Source: Puccinia triticina (lineage: Eukaryota > Basidiomycota > Pucciniomycetes > Pucciniales > Pucciniaceae). From it: a stretch of 64,000 nucleotides of DNA. A program made the position numbers and the translations under genes. Location: assembly GCF_026914185.1 (NCBI RefSeq), contig NC_070565.1, forward strand, positions 5,394,001-5,458,000, read 5' to 3'. Below, piece by piece: positions 43,718-56,535 of the stretch. The notes beneath the pieces are model-generated. The model did not search any database, was not told where the DNA came from, and saw nothing but the letters and a program-made list of their open reading frames with translations. Each line of letters begins with the position of its first letter. Position 1 is the stretch's first letter.

Positions 43718-45998
43718 ATGCATAGACCAGAATAAAGTAGCAGCAGTATTACAAAAACCAGCACCTACAAACAAAAAAGAAATGCAAAGCTTTCTTGGGT
43801 TTGCCAGCTACTATAGACAACACCTAGAAGGCTATGCAGCCATGGCCAGAAGCTTGTATGAGATAGCTTCTAATGATACTGCCTTTGAAATGACCACAGA
43901 AAGACATATGGCATTTAATAAAATAAGAGAACATCTGACTAGAGCACCTCTATTATTAATGCCAGATTTCAAGAAACCTTTTGTATTATATGTTGATGCC
44001 TCAATGGAAGGACTAGGAGCAGCACTCCATCAATTACAAATCATCAATGATAAACCAGTGGAAGGTCCCATTTGTTTCATATCCAGACAACTCAAGAAAA
44101 CTGAAGCAAGATATGGAGCAAGCCAACTAGAATGCTTATGTTTAGTCTGGGCCCTAGAGAAACTCCACTACTATCTAGATGGAAGTGTATTTGATGTCAT
44201 CACAGACTGTATTGCACTAAAATCACTCGTCAATATGAAAACCTCTAACAGACATATGCTTAGATGGCAGATATCCATTCAAGTATACAGAGGTAACATG
44301 ACAATAATTCATAAAGAAGGGAGATTGCATAAAAATGCAGATGGACTCTCTAGATGGTCTCTACCAAGCACACCAGATAACCCAGCCTGGGCGCCTGAAG
44401 ACCCAGAGGAACTGCCAATTATGGGAATTAGCATTACTGAACTAGAAGATGAATTCTTTGACGAAATCAGAAATAGTTACAAACAAGACAAGAACTGTAC
44501 ATTACTAGTACAAATATTGTCCAAAACAGATTCAAAGGATGATGACCCGATTGCAGCATTAGATACAGCATGGAAGAAATCATACCAAGAAGGAAGATTT
44601 CACCTATTTGACGGTATCATCTACCACAGATCCAAACACACATGTGTACTAACAGTAATGGACAGAGTATTGATCAATACACTACTACATGAATGCCATG
44701 ACAGTACATCATCTGTCCATCTATCTTCAGACAGAACAGAAGACAGAGTAAGAAACCTAGCATGGTGGCCAACATGGCAACAAGATGTAGAAACATACTG
44801 CACTACATGTGAGAGATGCCAGAGAGCAAATAAGGCAACAGGCAAAAGGTTTGGACATATGATGAAAATAGAAGAACCCACTAGACCATGGGAAACAGTT
44901 AACATGGACTGGGTTACAGGATTACCACCTGGAGGAAAGAAAAACTATAATGCATGTCTAGTTATTGTAGACAGATTTAGTAAAACACCTATATTCTTAC
45001 CATGTCACAAAGATGATACAGCTATGGACACAGCTATAATGATTTGGCAACAAGTGATTTCATGGACAGGACTATTCAAAAATATCATCAGTGATAGAGA
45101 TCCCAAGTTTACATCAGATCTATGGAGAGGACTGTACCGCCTATTTGGCACTAAACTCTCTTTCTCAACAGCCTACCATCCACAAACAGATGGACTAGCA
45201 GAGAGAATGATTCAAACCTTGGAAGACATGCTAAGGAGATTCTGTGCCTATGGATTAGAATTTAAAGACTCTGATGGATTTACTCATGACTGGGTTACAC
45301 TATTACCAGCCCTAGAACTAGCATACAGAACATCAACCCATGCATCAACAGGAAAAACACCAGCTATTCTAGAGAAAGGATGGAACCCCAGACTACCACA
45401 AGACAGCTTGAAAAAGGACTTGGTAGAAGTACATCCCACAGCAGCAAGCTTCAAAAACATGCTGGACAAAGCCAGAAAACACGCTCAACAAAGCATGGAT
45501 AATGCATTTGAATACAGCAAAGAAAAATGGGACAAAAAGCACAAAGTACCCAGCTTCAAAATAGGAGATTTAGTATTAATATCAACTACAAACTTTACTA
45601 ATATTAAAGGACCTAAGAAGCTTAGGAATGCATTTGTTGGCCCATTTGTAGTCAAGGCATTACATGGACCAAATGCAGTAGAAGTGGAACTATATGGAGA
45701 ATTAGAAAAGAAACATCCTACATTCCCAGTAAGCTTACTCAAACACTATAATGAATCAGATGCTGAATTATTCCCTTTACGCAAGGAAATACCTGAAGCA
45801 GAAGTACCTCCACTTGAAGATTCAGAGAAGAAAATTCATAAGATCTTGAAAGACAAGAAGATCAGAGGAGAGAAAGATAAATTATATCTTGTAAGATACA
45901 GGAACCCAATTCATGAAGATGAATGGCTACCAGAAAAAGACATTAAAGATGCGGATAAATATCTAAGAAGATTCAAGAACTCTAAACACAAAGATTAA
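43718..45998 (+). pseudogene. Ty3-A RNase H, integrase and chromodomain
   Basis: Continues pol with [19 protein letters not shown], then RNase H ([45 protein letters not shown]). The integrase has an HHCC finger ([30 protein letters not shown]) and core [35 protein letters not shown] and [20 protein letters not shown], giving the D, D and E. A GPF-like tail follows with [17 protein letters not shown] and FPVSLLKHY. The C terminus [19 protein letters not shown] and [20 protein letters not shown] is a chromodomain, which in chromoviruses guides integration toward marked chromatin. Ends at a natural stop 36 bp before the 3' LTR. Interrupted only at its first codons by the CACCAGG element. Confidence 0.93.
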
Positions 45999-46022
45999 AT
46001 TATTTCAGAATTTAACCTTTTT

Positions 46023-46034
46023 AGAGGGGGCGAG
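46023..46034 (+). promoter_or_regulatory. Polypurine tract of Ty3-A
   Basis: AGAGGGGGCGAG directly before the 3' LTR start TGTCAG. This is the expected primer for plus-strand DNA synthesis. Confidence 0.75.
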
Positions 46035-46864
46035 TGTCAGCCTTAGAGATACATCAAGTATCCAAAAGACTGCAATAACTCAGTAAATAATAATAATTAT
46101 TAAATTATTATTGCAGAATCAGATTCCTCATCATAAGTTAAGGGGGGTTACCCACTTAAAGTACCCCCTTATTCCTATTCCTTCATGTACTAATTGTATA
46201 AATAAGAATTGGCCATAGAAAGCGCCCAAAAATAGTATTACATACAAAAATTTAGTAAAACAATTAAAGTACATAAAATTAAACTGTTGTACAATAATGA
46301 GTAATATTACTCGTGTAAAAATACCCCGTGAAAGTATTATGTAGACTTCTACTGAAGCTCTTTCACATGACAATTGGTTATAAACATGTCATGTGACAGA
46401 GTCAGGGAAATTAGTCTATTTTAATACAACTAGACTTTCAAGGCGGCTGCGCCGCCGCTCGTCGCTGGTTCCCCGCGCGGGCCTCCGTACGCCTCACCAG
46501 GCCCCCCCGGCGCCCACTCCCCCCCTGCCACCCCCCCACCCCCGCACTCAATCCCCCCCTCGCACACCCCAGCTGTCTCCGTACTACCCTCAGCCAAACC
46601 TCGACCAGCAGCTCGAAGGCAACGACCCACCCGACCAATACTGATCGCCACCAAACCCTGAGAGCACCACAGGCCCCGGTATACTGGACCCGCACGACCA
46701 TCACCGCAACTATTCATCCACTCCCTCCGACCACACGATGGGCCAAGGCATAACTACGCGGACGGCCAACTCCTCCCCCCCTCGCCCCCCATCAATTCGA
46801 CCAATTTCCCTCGCCAATCAGCTGCCAACTATACCCAACACTAACAAATCTAATCCCAATCATC

Positions 46865-47720
46865 ATGATATGGCCAGTCACTTGGCTCGAAAGTCTCCCC
46901 ACTCGCGACACCTTGACGTTTTGTGGAAAGTTCACCGCGATATCATCTGTAAGGCCCCTTCCCGCAGCACTTAAGCCCGTTGCTAACGAACTATTCCAGG
47001 TTTTTGAGTATCAATCCAATCCCTTTGAAGCACAGCTCACCCGATCCTCGTTTCTCACCTCACCTACCGTCCCAGCGAAATTTCCACGGGCATCCATCAC
47101 ATTAGCCCCTCTTGATACCACACGACAACAACTCGAAGACGGCGAGATTTACCGCCTTGAAGGTCAAGTCGCCCTAACCGACCGAAACGGCAACCAACAA
47201 TTCTACTATCATCCCCAACGAGTCACTTGGAAACGCCACACACGAGCTCAAGCCTCTCCCGCAAAAATTACAATGGAAGGCACCGGGACTGTCCGACAAG
47301 TTACCCTCCCACCAAATCACTCGTACAACACCACCCAAACCTCATCCCTTCCATATCTAGAGCTCATCATTGAGCACCAAACTAACGTTAGTGTCATATC
47401 TCAAATTTTAAGACGATTACTGACGCCGTCGACTCATAGGCCTATTCCGGCGCAAATTTCTACGCCAAATACATCATAGAAGGAACGTCTGCCCTTCCTT
47501 CCGATATCATACCACTCGAACCTGGGGTAAAAGTTCAACTCAAAGGCACCTTAACCGACCGATGTGCGATTACGGGGCTTCTAATAATCAAAGTGAGCCA
47601 CAACCAAACCCCAACAGTTCACATAACTGACATCTTCCTCAGGTCACGTCAGGCTACGTTGGGCTACCCCCATTATTCTCTAACGGTCCTATCCGATCCG
47701 TCATAGATCTCACAGACTGA
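46865..47720 (+). CDS. OB-fold-like protein 1 of Helitron A
   Basis: Four exons (46865-46948, 47000-47386, 47440-47592 and 47643-47720) give 233 residues. Introns of 51, 53 and 50 bp are all phase 0, and two carry CTAAC-like branch sites. The first intron is in frame and could be retained. Key blocks: SSVFEYQSNPFEAQLTRS, LEDGEIYRLEGQVALTDRNG, YLELIIEHQTN, NFYAKYIIEGT, LEPGVKVQLKGTLTDRCAIT and SNGPIRSVIDLTD at the end. The block order parallels protein 2 of the same Helitron. The small beta-rich units resemble OB-fold single-strand DNA-binding proteins that accompany Helitrons in other lineages as RPA-like genes. DNA binding is inference; no zinc finger or catalytic motif is present. The frame is intact. 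It runs opposite to Rep/helicase and lies near the Helitron 3' end. Confidence 0.65.
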
Positions 47721-48461
47721 ATCCCCCGCCTATCTGTAGCCAATCACCCGAAGACCAATCTGAAGCGACCTCTACAATCGAGATACCCACAGACATTTAC
47801 ACCAACCCTATCTACCGCGGTTCAACTCATCAACTTTACCACATTCGCCATATGATAAAGCAGAACCCCCCACTTTGACAAGTCCGAGCTACGGGTCAAA
47901 GCACCCAACAACCCTCCCCGAAAGACTTTCACATCAACTACGCCACAAGAAGTACGACACGCGATTTCTCGTGCATTGCCTTCGATTTGCTTATCTCCGA
48001 ATTGTTGTTCTCACATGACCGCTCCATACCTGAGCTTTCCGTACAAAATCACCATGTTTTCTGATTCCCCTTCCCATTCCAACTTGTGCCTACAGTTTTT
48101 GTTTCATTCAATTTGAGTAATGTGCAACACCAGATGATATTGACCCGATCATCACCCAATGATACCTCACGCGCAACTGTGCTCCAGCTCTATTGAGTCT
48201 TCCATATCAGTCGCAAGAAAATCAAACAAAGCAATTACACAAGTACAAATTGTAGTGTTCCGAAGATAAGAATTTTAATTAAAAAATAAAACAATTCCGG
48301 AGATTAATGGAGGAATATAGGAACAATGCAACAAAGTGAAAGAAAATAGCAATTGCTAACAAGAGTGCGACTCTTTCATCCACAGACGGCCCCAACATGT
48401 GAGATTTCAAGTACGCCGCCTCCCATTGTGACCTACAGGTGAGCCTAGCGTACGACCTGAC

Positions 48462-51400
48462 TTAGCTGCATTCATCTCTTCGCAAAGAATGAAGATCGCA
48501 CTCACCAAAAATAGACTTGTGAACAACATTCACAAGGCCTTCCTTCCTGTCAAGCTTACACACAATCAAATTGTCCTTATGTGTCACTCTGGACAACGCA
48601 ACGTATAATTGACCATGTGCGAAACATGAATGCTTTAACATGACACCCACTCGCGCGAGTGTCTGACCTTGCGACTTATTAATTGACATCGCGTAGGCCG
48701 GAGTTTTGGGAAATTGATGTCTGAAAAAACTCAATCCCGACTTCTGACTCCCCTCGTGATGGAGTTTGATTTTCGGCAACATCACCTTCTGTCCTTTGAA
48801 TGGCCCGGACATCAAGACACCCTCTATTGATCCTGTCCCAATCCTAGTCAATATGAGACGAGTGCCATTACATATCCCCACGGAAATGTCCATGTTTCGC
48901 ATGACTAATACCGGCATTCCCACCTTCAAGTCGATGATATGTTCGGGGAAGCTAGGTATGCTCATCTTGTTGAGTACTTCCTCCGGCAAACTGTCAACTC
49001 CTTCGGGATCTGGCATATCAATCGATGTCGCCCTAACAAACGGCCCGGCGAGTCTCAGTGCCACTTCACGGTTCAACTTGCGAACGTCGGCATTCAAGGG
49101 TGCCAAGATACAGCGCTCCGCTAGGTAAGGCAGGTTAGTATCCACGCTGAAGTTATGCCTTGAAGTCATATCACCGTAGACGAAATCCACGACCGTCTTG
49201 TTGCCTTGCGCCTCGCTCGCCGCGTGAGTTATATTGATTTCAGAGACTTTGACAACGTGGTAGTCTTCTGTTTGACCGATACCTTCACCTAAGCTGAGCA
49301 GCGAAGATGCAAATTGACGATTCTTCTCGGCGTCCTCAGGTACCGTTGAGTTCGCCGCGATTCGCATGTTCTGCACGAGTTTGAACTGCTCCAGTTGGCC
49401 CCAAAGGGGAGAAGACCTTATCGTTGCGTCATAGGACGGCGGAAATTCGTCAAATTTGACGACTGGGAGGATTTGCCTGAAATCGCCTGAAAAAATTACT
49501 ACTTTCCCCCCGAACGGCAAATCAGAGCGGCAACAACGCCTCAATGATCTGTCAACGGCTTCAATTGCGTACTTGTGAATTGTCACGATTTCATCCCATA
49601 TGATTAAATCCGTAGTGCTTAAATCCTTGCCTAACTTATGGTTAGGCTCAAAACTGCACTCTAATTCTGGCTTGAGATTGATTGGTATCTTGAACGCAGA
49701 GTGAGAGGTTTGACCTCCCTTCAGCAAGAGAGCAGCTACTCCAGACAACGCTGCCACGACGGACCGTTTTCCCATGAGGCGACATAGGTCGATGATCGCA
49801 TTCAACAAAAATGTCTTGCCGGTGCCTCCGGGGCCGTCCAAGTAAAATAAACTCGCCTTCTTAGCCTTGACCGCGGTTCTGATCTTGCGAAAAAATTGGG
49901 ATTGTTGTTGATTGAAAAGGCCTTCTGAGTGGTCGAGGCGAATTGCTACAGCCGCGAGAGACTCGAGTTCCCCTGGTATCTCGTCGAACTGTTTCATCTT
50001 GCGTTGATCCGTCGACGACACTATCATCCCGGCATCCGCCAGAGTCGAATTCATTTTTCCTAGCATGATTGATAGTTTAAACAAACCAAAGACCCTCCTT
50101 CTTGACCGGCTTAAAGGAATCGCGTTACGATCCCCTCGATCCAATCTCAACAGGTCGTCAGTCATCGAATCCCAATGCTTATCGTACAGGCTTGTTGGGT
50201 TCGAAGGTGGCGAGTTTACCAGCATGAGTGCGAAGAAGTGTCGTAAGGCATTACCACTCTGATATATAGATGCTTCCTCGAGAGCTTTATCATACAGATA
50301 GTCATTGATCAACAACCCGAGCAGGTTTCAGGCATCTTGGTAAGACGCCGCGAGAACCCCATCAACAGTTCTGAGATCTTCGTGGGACAAGGGCCCTCTT
50401 CGGTGGGAGAGGAGAGTGCGTAAGTAAAACCTTTCCCCCGCCCGAAACGACACGCTGAAGATCCTCCCAACTGAAATCGTCTTGTTTTTTCTCGGCGTCC
50501 AGACCTTATCCACCTTGCTCCACGTGAAATACTCCGGTATTTCTTCATACAACAAGGTTCGCGCTTTTCGCCCTTCGGCCCCAACAGCGTCAGTCTGGTT
50601 GAGGTCGAAAAAAGCCAATAAATTCGTCTTTTCAGGTTCTTGAAATTTCAATTTGTCCGCTATCTCTCCTCCGTCCCTGAAATATATCATTTGTTCATCC
50701 ACATCGTGTATTGAGAGGCGCGTGACTGGGGGCCACCGAAAAGAAAGGGGAAACTTGAGTAAACGCCATGCGGCTAATTTTATGTGTCAGCCAAAGTCCC
50801 ACTAAACACATTAGACAAACTGCGTACCTTCTGGTGCGCTAATGAATCTCGCGTCAATAAATGCTTTAGTCTCGTCATTATCCCTTATCTCCATAGACGA
50901 CCGGTCATGTCCCTTTGTGATATACTTGTAGAGATATTTCACCGCAGTAGAGTCCACCGGTATTTCGACTTTAATGTGACAGTCGAACTTCAACCAAAGG
51001 TATTTGTTATACGGAACAACATTAGAGCTGTTGAAGATTTGTTTGTTTTTTGCAACAACAAAATCAGTCACCCTACGCCGATATACTGGGTACGCCCCAC
51101 TGATTGTCATTGTCCTTGGTGTGAGTGGTTTTGGATAACCCGAAGAACAGCCTTTCTTCGACCAACACGGGCGTCCGGGACAAGGGCCGTGGATCATTAG
51201 CCTGGAGACAATATCGTAGAGCTTGGGCTCACTCAGTGGGTCAGGCACCTCGGCGCAGACGAGAAAATCAATCTTCTCGGGGGTGTCCGGCCTATCTTCT
51301 TCCCTCAGTGTGACCATTAAGTGGAGATGGGGAAGGCCCCGTTTCTGGAATTCAATGACCCCCACGTATGAAATTACCGCTCCCAACCTTCCGTAATTGA

Positions 51401-52931
51401 TAACTTCTTCAATTAGTGCGTCGACTTTCAATTTGAACACACGGTCGACAAACACAGGATGGTCAGCCGCGGACGCCAGGAGTCCGATTTCGTCGGTTAT
51501 ATCTTTCCACTTTGGATTAGCAGTCATGGTGATGAAAAGTGACGGTGGGCCATATTTCCTTACGATGGCCATCGAGTCTTGGTACAATTGGCCCATCGCC
51601 CTCGGGCTGCCGATAAAAGTCGAGGGGAGTATGACTCGCCGGCCCTCAGGGACCTTGAAGTTCTCAATGGATGTCATAAGGGACTGGTATTGATTTGCTT
51701 TCAAGGCGAGTTGATGGTTTCGAATGAAATTAAGACGGGAGCCTTCTACGCATACGTACATATCCACGACAAATTCCTGAAAAAGCGTACGGGCATGGAG
51801 AATGATCGAGTATCAACCAACTCTTGCAAACAGGAGGAATGCAAACCATTACAATGACTTGACGCGTCTATTCGTTTCTATTTCGAAAGCACCACTATTA
51901 AGACAATGTCATTGTTCTGATCCGAGAAAAGGACTCACTTCGAGAGGTTGTACAAACATATACGTTATCCCACTGTTGGGATACGTAAGGGAAGAATAGG
52001 GGGTATCGAAGAGGGAAATAAGATGAATGTAAATCGGAGATATGCTCTAATCGTCCGTCTTTCCGCCTCAATTGAATATGACGGGTCTTGTTAATTTCAC
52101 CTCCCCCTTCGACAACGATCGCAACTTCTTCCGGACTTGGAAGATTGTAACGCTTTGGGTTCGTCCCCGGTTTATGAATCGTCGTTAGGGCAAGCGTCTT
52201 TGACGGTGAGTTTTTCAAGACGGTTCTAGCACTCTTGTAAACTTTCGCGTATGGGTTATATGAATACATAACCTTCATCAAATCTGACACTATGTCTTCC
52301 TGCATGACGAATTTGGCACCAATTGGGTTTCGTCTGCCAGAGGCTTTCTCGATTCGCAGCCGGGTTTCTTCTTGTCCGCCATTCCCGATGACGTAAATTT
52401 GTGCATAGCCTGGGTTGGAACGATTGAGGGGCTCGACACTTGGAATCAGGTGGCTCAGACCGCCCGAGATTCGGAAAACATCGATGCCTAGTTGACCGCG
52501 GACGGTTTTGTCGACATTAGCTCCCAGCGACGTGAAGCTAATGCAGTTATTGTAAAATCTGATAAGAGCCTGAAAGTTGATAGCTCCTAAAGAATAGTCA
52601 GCCAAGAAGTTAACATCCCTTTTTGTCACATGTGTTACATACTCTCGTCTGTTCCTGAGAACAACTGTTCGAGTATCGGAGGCGTTTCAGGGGCAGCTGG
52701 ATCCATCATGGGCAATATGACCTGCGATTTCTGACAGCACATCGTGAAGTCTTTCTCTGTCTTCCCACGGTCGAGTTTCGTCGATTCTTCATTGAAGTGA
52801 AGGGCACCACAACCTATACAGATGATTATGCACCTTCCAAGCGAGTGGGGAATCGTAAATAGGACTTGGTTCAATATGTAATTCTCGTTGTTGTCACATT
52901 CACGGGTAATAGCCTTGAACTTGAACGGCAT
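48462..52931 (-). pseudogene. Helitron Rep/helicase (RepHel), several stops
   Basis: Starts MPFKFKAITRECDNNENY at 52931. A zinc-binding block CIGCGALHFNEES and CCQKSQVILPMM is followed by an intron at 52642-52587 (phase 1). The Helitron N-terminal domain reads NCISFTSLGANVD, ISGGLSHLIPS, YVIGNGGQEETRLRI and FPLRYPLFFPY. The Rep part has LFQEFVVDMYVCVEGSRLNF, the HUH motif GLPHLHLMV and the two-tyrosine motif KYLYKYITKGHDR. An intron at 50827-50726 joins APEG to VTRLSIHDVDEQ. The PIF1-type helicase has GPGGTGKT, IIWDEI, FSGDFRQILPVV and the C-terminal INKSQGQTLARVG then LYVALSRV. Damage: the exon join near 51930 is unclear, with TAA at 51849-51851, TGA at 51813-51815 and TGA at 50328-50330. 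This copy is probably inactive but recently so. It would nick, unwind and roll-circle replicate Helitron DNA. Confidence 0.9.
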
Positions 52932-53801
52932 CGTAACTGGGGATAGAGATGTGATAAGATGTTGACGAGATGAGGCCCGATAGTTAATGATTATCTGACA
53001 ATTCAACAAATATAAGGCAACAACGAAGAGGGCTGTCCAAAAATTTATCGCTAGAAGACTCACACACAATTTACGGAGAATGTTCCTAGTGAGGAGAGTG
53101 AGGACTATGAACTGGTCAATTGTGTTACGCACCAACCACTCGAGTAACTTGGCAGAATTAGTCCCGAGAATGTCTCAATGAAGGTTGAATGTTGAAATCG
53201 CAATGTCAACTGGCCCCCACAACTGGTATCAAACCAACACCAAGAGGCCCTGAACGTGCATGACGGTAAGGCGAATGTGGCTGGACCAGTCATTTGATGA
53301 TGAATGGACCTTCAGGTCGTGACACTCAAGCGAATCCAGTTGGCCCAGTAGATCTAAGAATCCTAGCTCATGAAGGACAACTAATAGCGGGCAAATCGCT
53401 AGCAAGGGTATTGGGGCCTATCCAACTCGAATGACCGGACTCGCATTGACATGTTTGGTCCTGGTTGTGAGGCGCGGGCAAAAAGTACGGTTGTTATTAT
53501 TTGGCTCTCATCTAACTAACAATATCCACAATTTGGCCCGCTTTTTTTTTACAAGACTATTCTAAATTTTTTTCTATTAACTGTGGCTCTTTATGATAAG
53601 ATTTTTATGTTGATTTTTGAACTATGCGACACGACAAAAAAATGAGCAATGAAGGGAAAATGGATCCGTACAAAGTAAGAAAATGGCCCCGGAGGGTTCG
53701 ATCTTCGGCTCACGGGCGCAAGAATTCGGGCAAATGGACTATTGATCTTCGAACTTTTAGTTCTCTCGGCTGGGGTTTGCTGCCGTCGGTGGCCCGGTGA
53801 A
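52932..53801. other. Helitron A intergenic region
   Basis: No supported gene between the two minus-strand genes. Likely promoter of Rep/helicase and 3' untranslated region of the OB-fold-like gene. The short ORFs 53105-53293 and the upstream part of 52635-53135 lack family features. Confidence 0.5.
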
Positions 53802-55016
53802 TCATTCATTTTTAGACTTTTTACTTCCCTCGGTTGGGGGTTGCTTGCGTGGGCGGCCTGGCCCTTTCCTCTTGAGGAGCGGATAGTCATCTTCTTCGAC
53901 CTCGTCTTCGTCATGGTTGTCGTGGTTTTCATCATCGGCAACTTGGACCTCGTCGGGGGATGCTTTTTCTTTTCCTTTGCGAGAGATCGGAGTGTGTAGC
54001 AGCCCAGTGGTGCCAGATTGAGATGCGCAGGGGGTTGGAGAAGATTCTGAGTCTTTCTTGAAGGTGATACTGGTGGGATAATCATGGTCAGAACTAATCC
54101 GATCTTGAATGATGAATTAAACTAACAACTTCCTTCCACGCGAGGCTGGAGTCGAGGGTCCTACCCCTAATTTGCCATTGCTACCCTTTGACTGATGACC
54201 ACTCGTAACACTCACGCCACCAACCTAGAATTAATTCCCGAACAATTAGTATTAAGATATGGAACAGACAGTATCAACTCGACGCACAAGAATGATGGGC
54301 ATCTTTGCCTTGATATCCCAATCGACCAAAGATCCAACGATCGACATTTCCCGTCCCACAGTGTAAAGGACATGGGTTTTCACCATGTTGCGAGTAGCTG
54401 GGACTATATACTTCAAAAGAAAAGCTCGGTGGGAGCGTGCCTAGACTGGGTATTAGTACCAAGCGTCGACTTGAAATGAAAATCTGACTTACAACAGGAT
54501 CCCAATCATTGTGAGAGACAATGACTTTGAGTTGATCTTCCTCTCCAGGGTTCGGGCTGGGAACTTCAGCACGTTCAACAATTACGCCTAGGCCGACGAT
54601 ACCCGTCTTATTTGTGAAATCGAGGTTCAAATCAGTCGCTTTGCCAATTCGCATGATGGAATCCTGTGTGTAAGTCACGGTAGGAGGACTCCCGTCGTTA
54701 AGAGCAATCATCCGAGCACCCGTGATCGAATATATTATCCCTTGCTCAAGTGCATTAGCGACGGCCGTATTGGCCATTAATTTGACCTCGAAATCGACCT
54801 CTTTATCGCCTCCAACCCCTGCGCATTGGAAAAAGGTCCCGGTTGTCAGGAGCCCGTATTGGTTTCCTCTGACAACGTCTATTCCAGACTTTTGAGGATG
54901 GGAACGAGTAAGTCACAATCCGGTCAGGTTGAAGATGGTGGGGTGCTTACGTCGGACAAGGCTTCAAAATGTCCGGATACGATACTCGGATGATTTGAAG
55001 GTCGGACATTCGACAT
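53802..55016 (-). CDS. OB-fold-like protein 2 of Helitron A
   Basis: Four exons (55016-54951, 54888-54493, 54410-54279 and 54056-53802) give 282 residues. All introns are phase 0. Starts MSNVRPSNHPSIVSGHFEAL. Core blocks: GNQYGLLTTGTFFQCAGVGG, DKEVDFEVKLMANTAVANAL, EQGIIYSITGARMIALNDG, TGIVGLGVIVERAEVP, LKVIVSHNDWDPV, VGREMSIVGSLVDWDIKAK and MPIILV. The last exon is acidic (DDENHDNHDEDEVEEDD) and ends KRKGPGRPRKQPPTEGSKKS, with a GRPRK AT-hook-like motif suited to AT-rich DNA. It belongs to a family I know as repeated in rust genomes near Helitrons. Fold and single-strand binding are inferred. Same strand as Rep/helicase, upstream of it. No stop codon in the frame. The choice of exon 3-4 junction is the least certain. 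Confidence 0.68.
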
Positions 55017-56535
55017 TGGGGTAATGGTACTTGGTGGTGGGAGACGATGTGCGTGGATCTAATCTACGAGGAAGTTTTCAGGTGGCAGGAGATTAAGATG
55101 AGTGTGATCAGGTAGTGGGGGGTGGGAATGTGAGAAGGCGAGCAGGTTTTAAGTTCAAGCTAAGCAGTGATATCGCGGTTGGGGAAGTTCAAGACAACGG
55201 CACTCGGGCCAAGGAGAATATTGGGCCATGTTGTGAGGAATGGGGTCCACGGAGAAACACGGGTAACACTACAGAAGGGTTCGAGTGAAAACAATAGAAT
55301 TGGGCGAGGGTCAGTTGTTGCCATGCGCAATGTTCGATGTTCGCTCGCGGAGCTCCTATCGCTCCGTTTTTTCAGGGCCTGGTGTAACGGACGATAAGGA
55401 CACGGTGGCCATGGTAGCGAATACTTGAGGGAAGGGGTGAACTAAGAAGTAAGGGTGACGATAGGGAAGCGGTTAAGAGAAGTGAATGTGATCAGTAGAC
55501 GGTGACATGTCGGAGCTGGTCGCGCGCGATGTTGTCAGGGTCTTAAGAACTCACGGGAATGACAATATCAGGCAACGTGGGCGGGTATTCATGCCTAGAG
55601 GTCCACAAAAAACAATGGGTGACAATACGGAAGGGTGGAAGAGCAAGTAATGGGATAGGTTGAGGGTCAGTTACCGGAGATGAACGCGTTGTATGCACAC
55701 GTGCGGACCTCGTACCGAAGAGAGTTCGACAATCGTTTCTGCGAGACGACGCCTCCAGCTTGGGAAGGCGTTGAGGGTCGCGAAGGCGGATACGAATCGG
55801 AATGTTTCCTTGCGGTCCAACTGCGCCCCTGAATGACAGGCCCTTGTGGGATCAGTACAGGAAAGATTTAGGTAAAAGTAATTTTGGAAGGTTCCTTGTG
55901 GACCCCGGTTGCGAGGGGATGGTAAAAGATAGGAGGTCATGACGAACAGGAGTGAGTGAAGTACCGAATTGGTGAGGCTGTCGGCCCGTAGGCAACAGTA
56001 TTGGCCGCAAGTAGCGAGAAATCGGAAAGGAGGAGCGACGGATTTGATGGGTAATCGAGACCAAGTTCGGATGAGGGTATCGAGAGGCGAGTTTGGGCGT
56101 CTAGGGAGTATCATACAGTGAGTTCAAAGAAAATCGGAGGGGGAGGCGTTTGGGGGGGGTGGCAAGGATTAGGGTGCGACGTGTTTTGAATCCGAGAGAT
56201 CACGTGGGAAGTGAAAAAAAAGAGGGAATGGAAAATTATAAATAGAGACTTACGGCGCATATGGATTGCTCCTCGCGGTTCCGGGCTTTGGCTTCATTAT
56301 GCCGCCGGAACCGCCATTGTGGGCAAAGGGGGTTATAGCAAAGGGGGTTGAGGTTGGTTAGCGGGACTCGCGCCAACCTCGTGGATTTTCCACATTGAAT
56401 TGGAGAAATTCATATTGAATTGTTGGCTCTAGGCTGGTTAGCGGGACCCGCGCCAGCCTAGAAATAAGATGGGGAATGGGGAGGGAGAACCCATGATCTT
56501 AGGTTCCATGAATCATTGGTTTCATGAAACTTAGA
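55017..56535. other. Helitron A 5' region without supported gene
   Basis: Short ORFs only; the 147-codon minus ORF at 55671-56114 lacks any motif. Near 56270-56460 there are GC-rich short direct and inverted repeats: GGTTGGTTAGCGGGACTCGC and GGCTGGTTAGCGGGACCCGC. They may be subterminal Helitron signals. Confidence 0.45.

Larger units (their letters stand above)
46430..56535 (-). mobile_element. Helitron A: Rep/helicase Helitron with two OB-fold-like genes
   Basis: On the minus strand the 5' end is TCTAAGTTTCATG (56535) and the 3' end is the hairpin GGCGGC-GCA-GCCGCC (46442-46456) then TTGAAAGTCTAG (46430), between A and T of the 3' LTR. 10,106 bp. Order from 5' end: 55017-56535 with no supported gene, an OB-fold-like gene (minus), Rep/helicase (minus), 47721-48461 without gene, an OB-fold-like gene on the plus strand, and the 3' end. 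The LTR copy at 27774 provides the uninterrupted continuation of the target. Confidence 0.88.

Noticed and set aside
50328..51815. TGA stops as recoded sense codons
   Set aside because: Intact neighbours (the OB-fold-like genes, the Ty3-A pol) end normally, other copies show TAA and TAG lesions as well, and decay explains the pattern.
55671..56114. 147-codon minus-strand ORF in Helitron A
   Set aside because: No motif, no introns or partner blocks, and a composition like the surrounding non-coding DNA.
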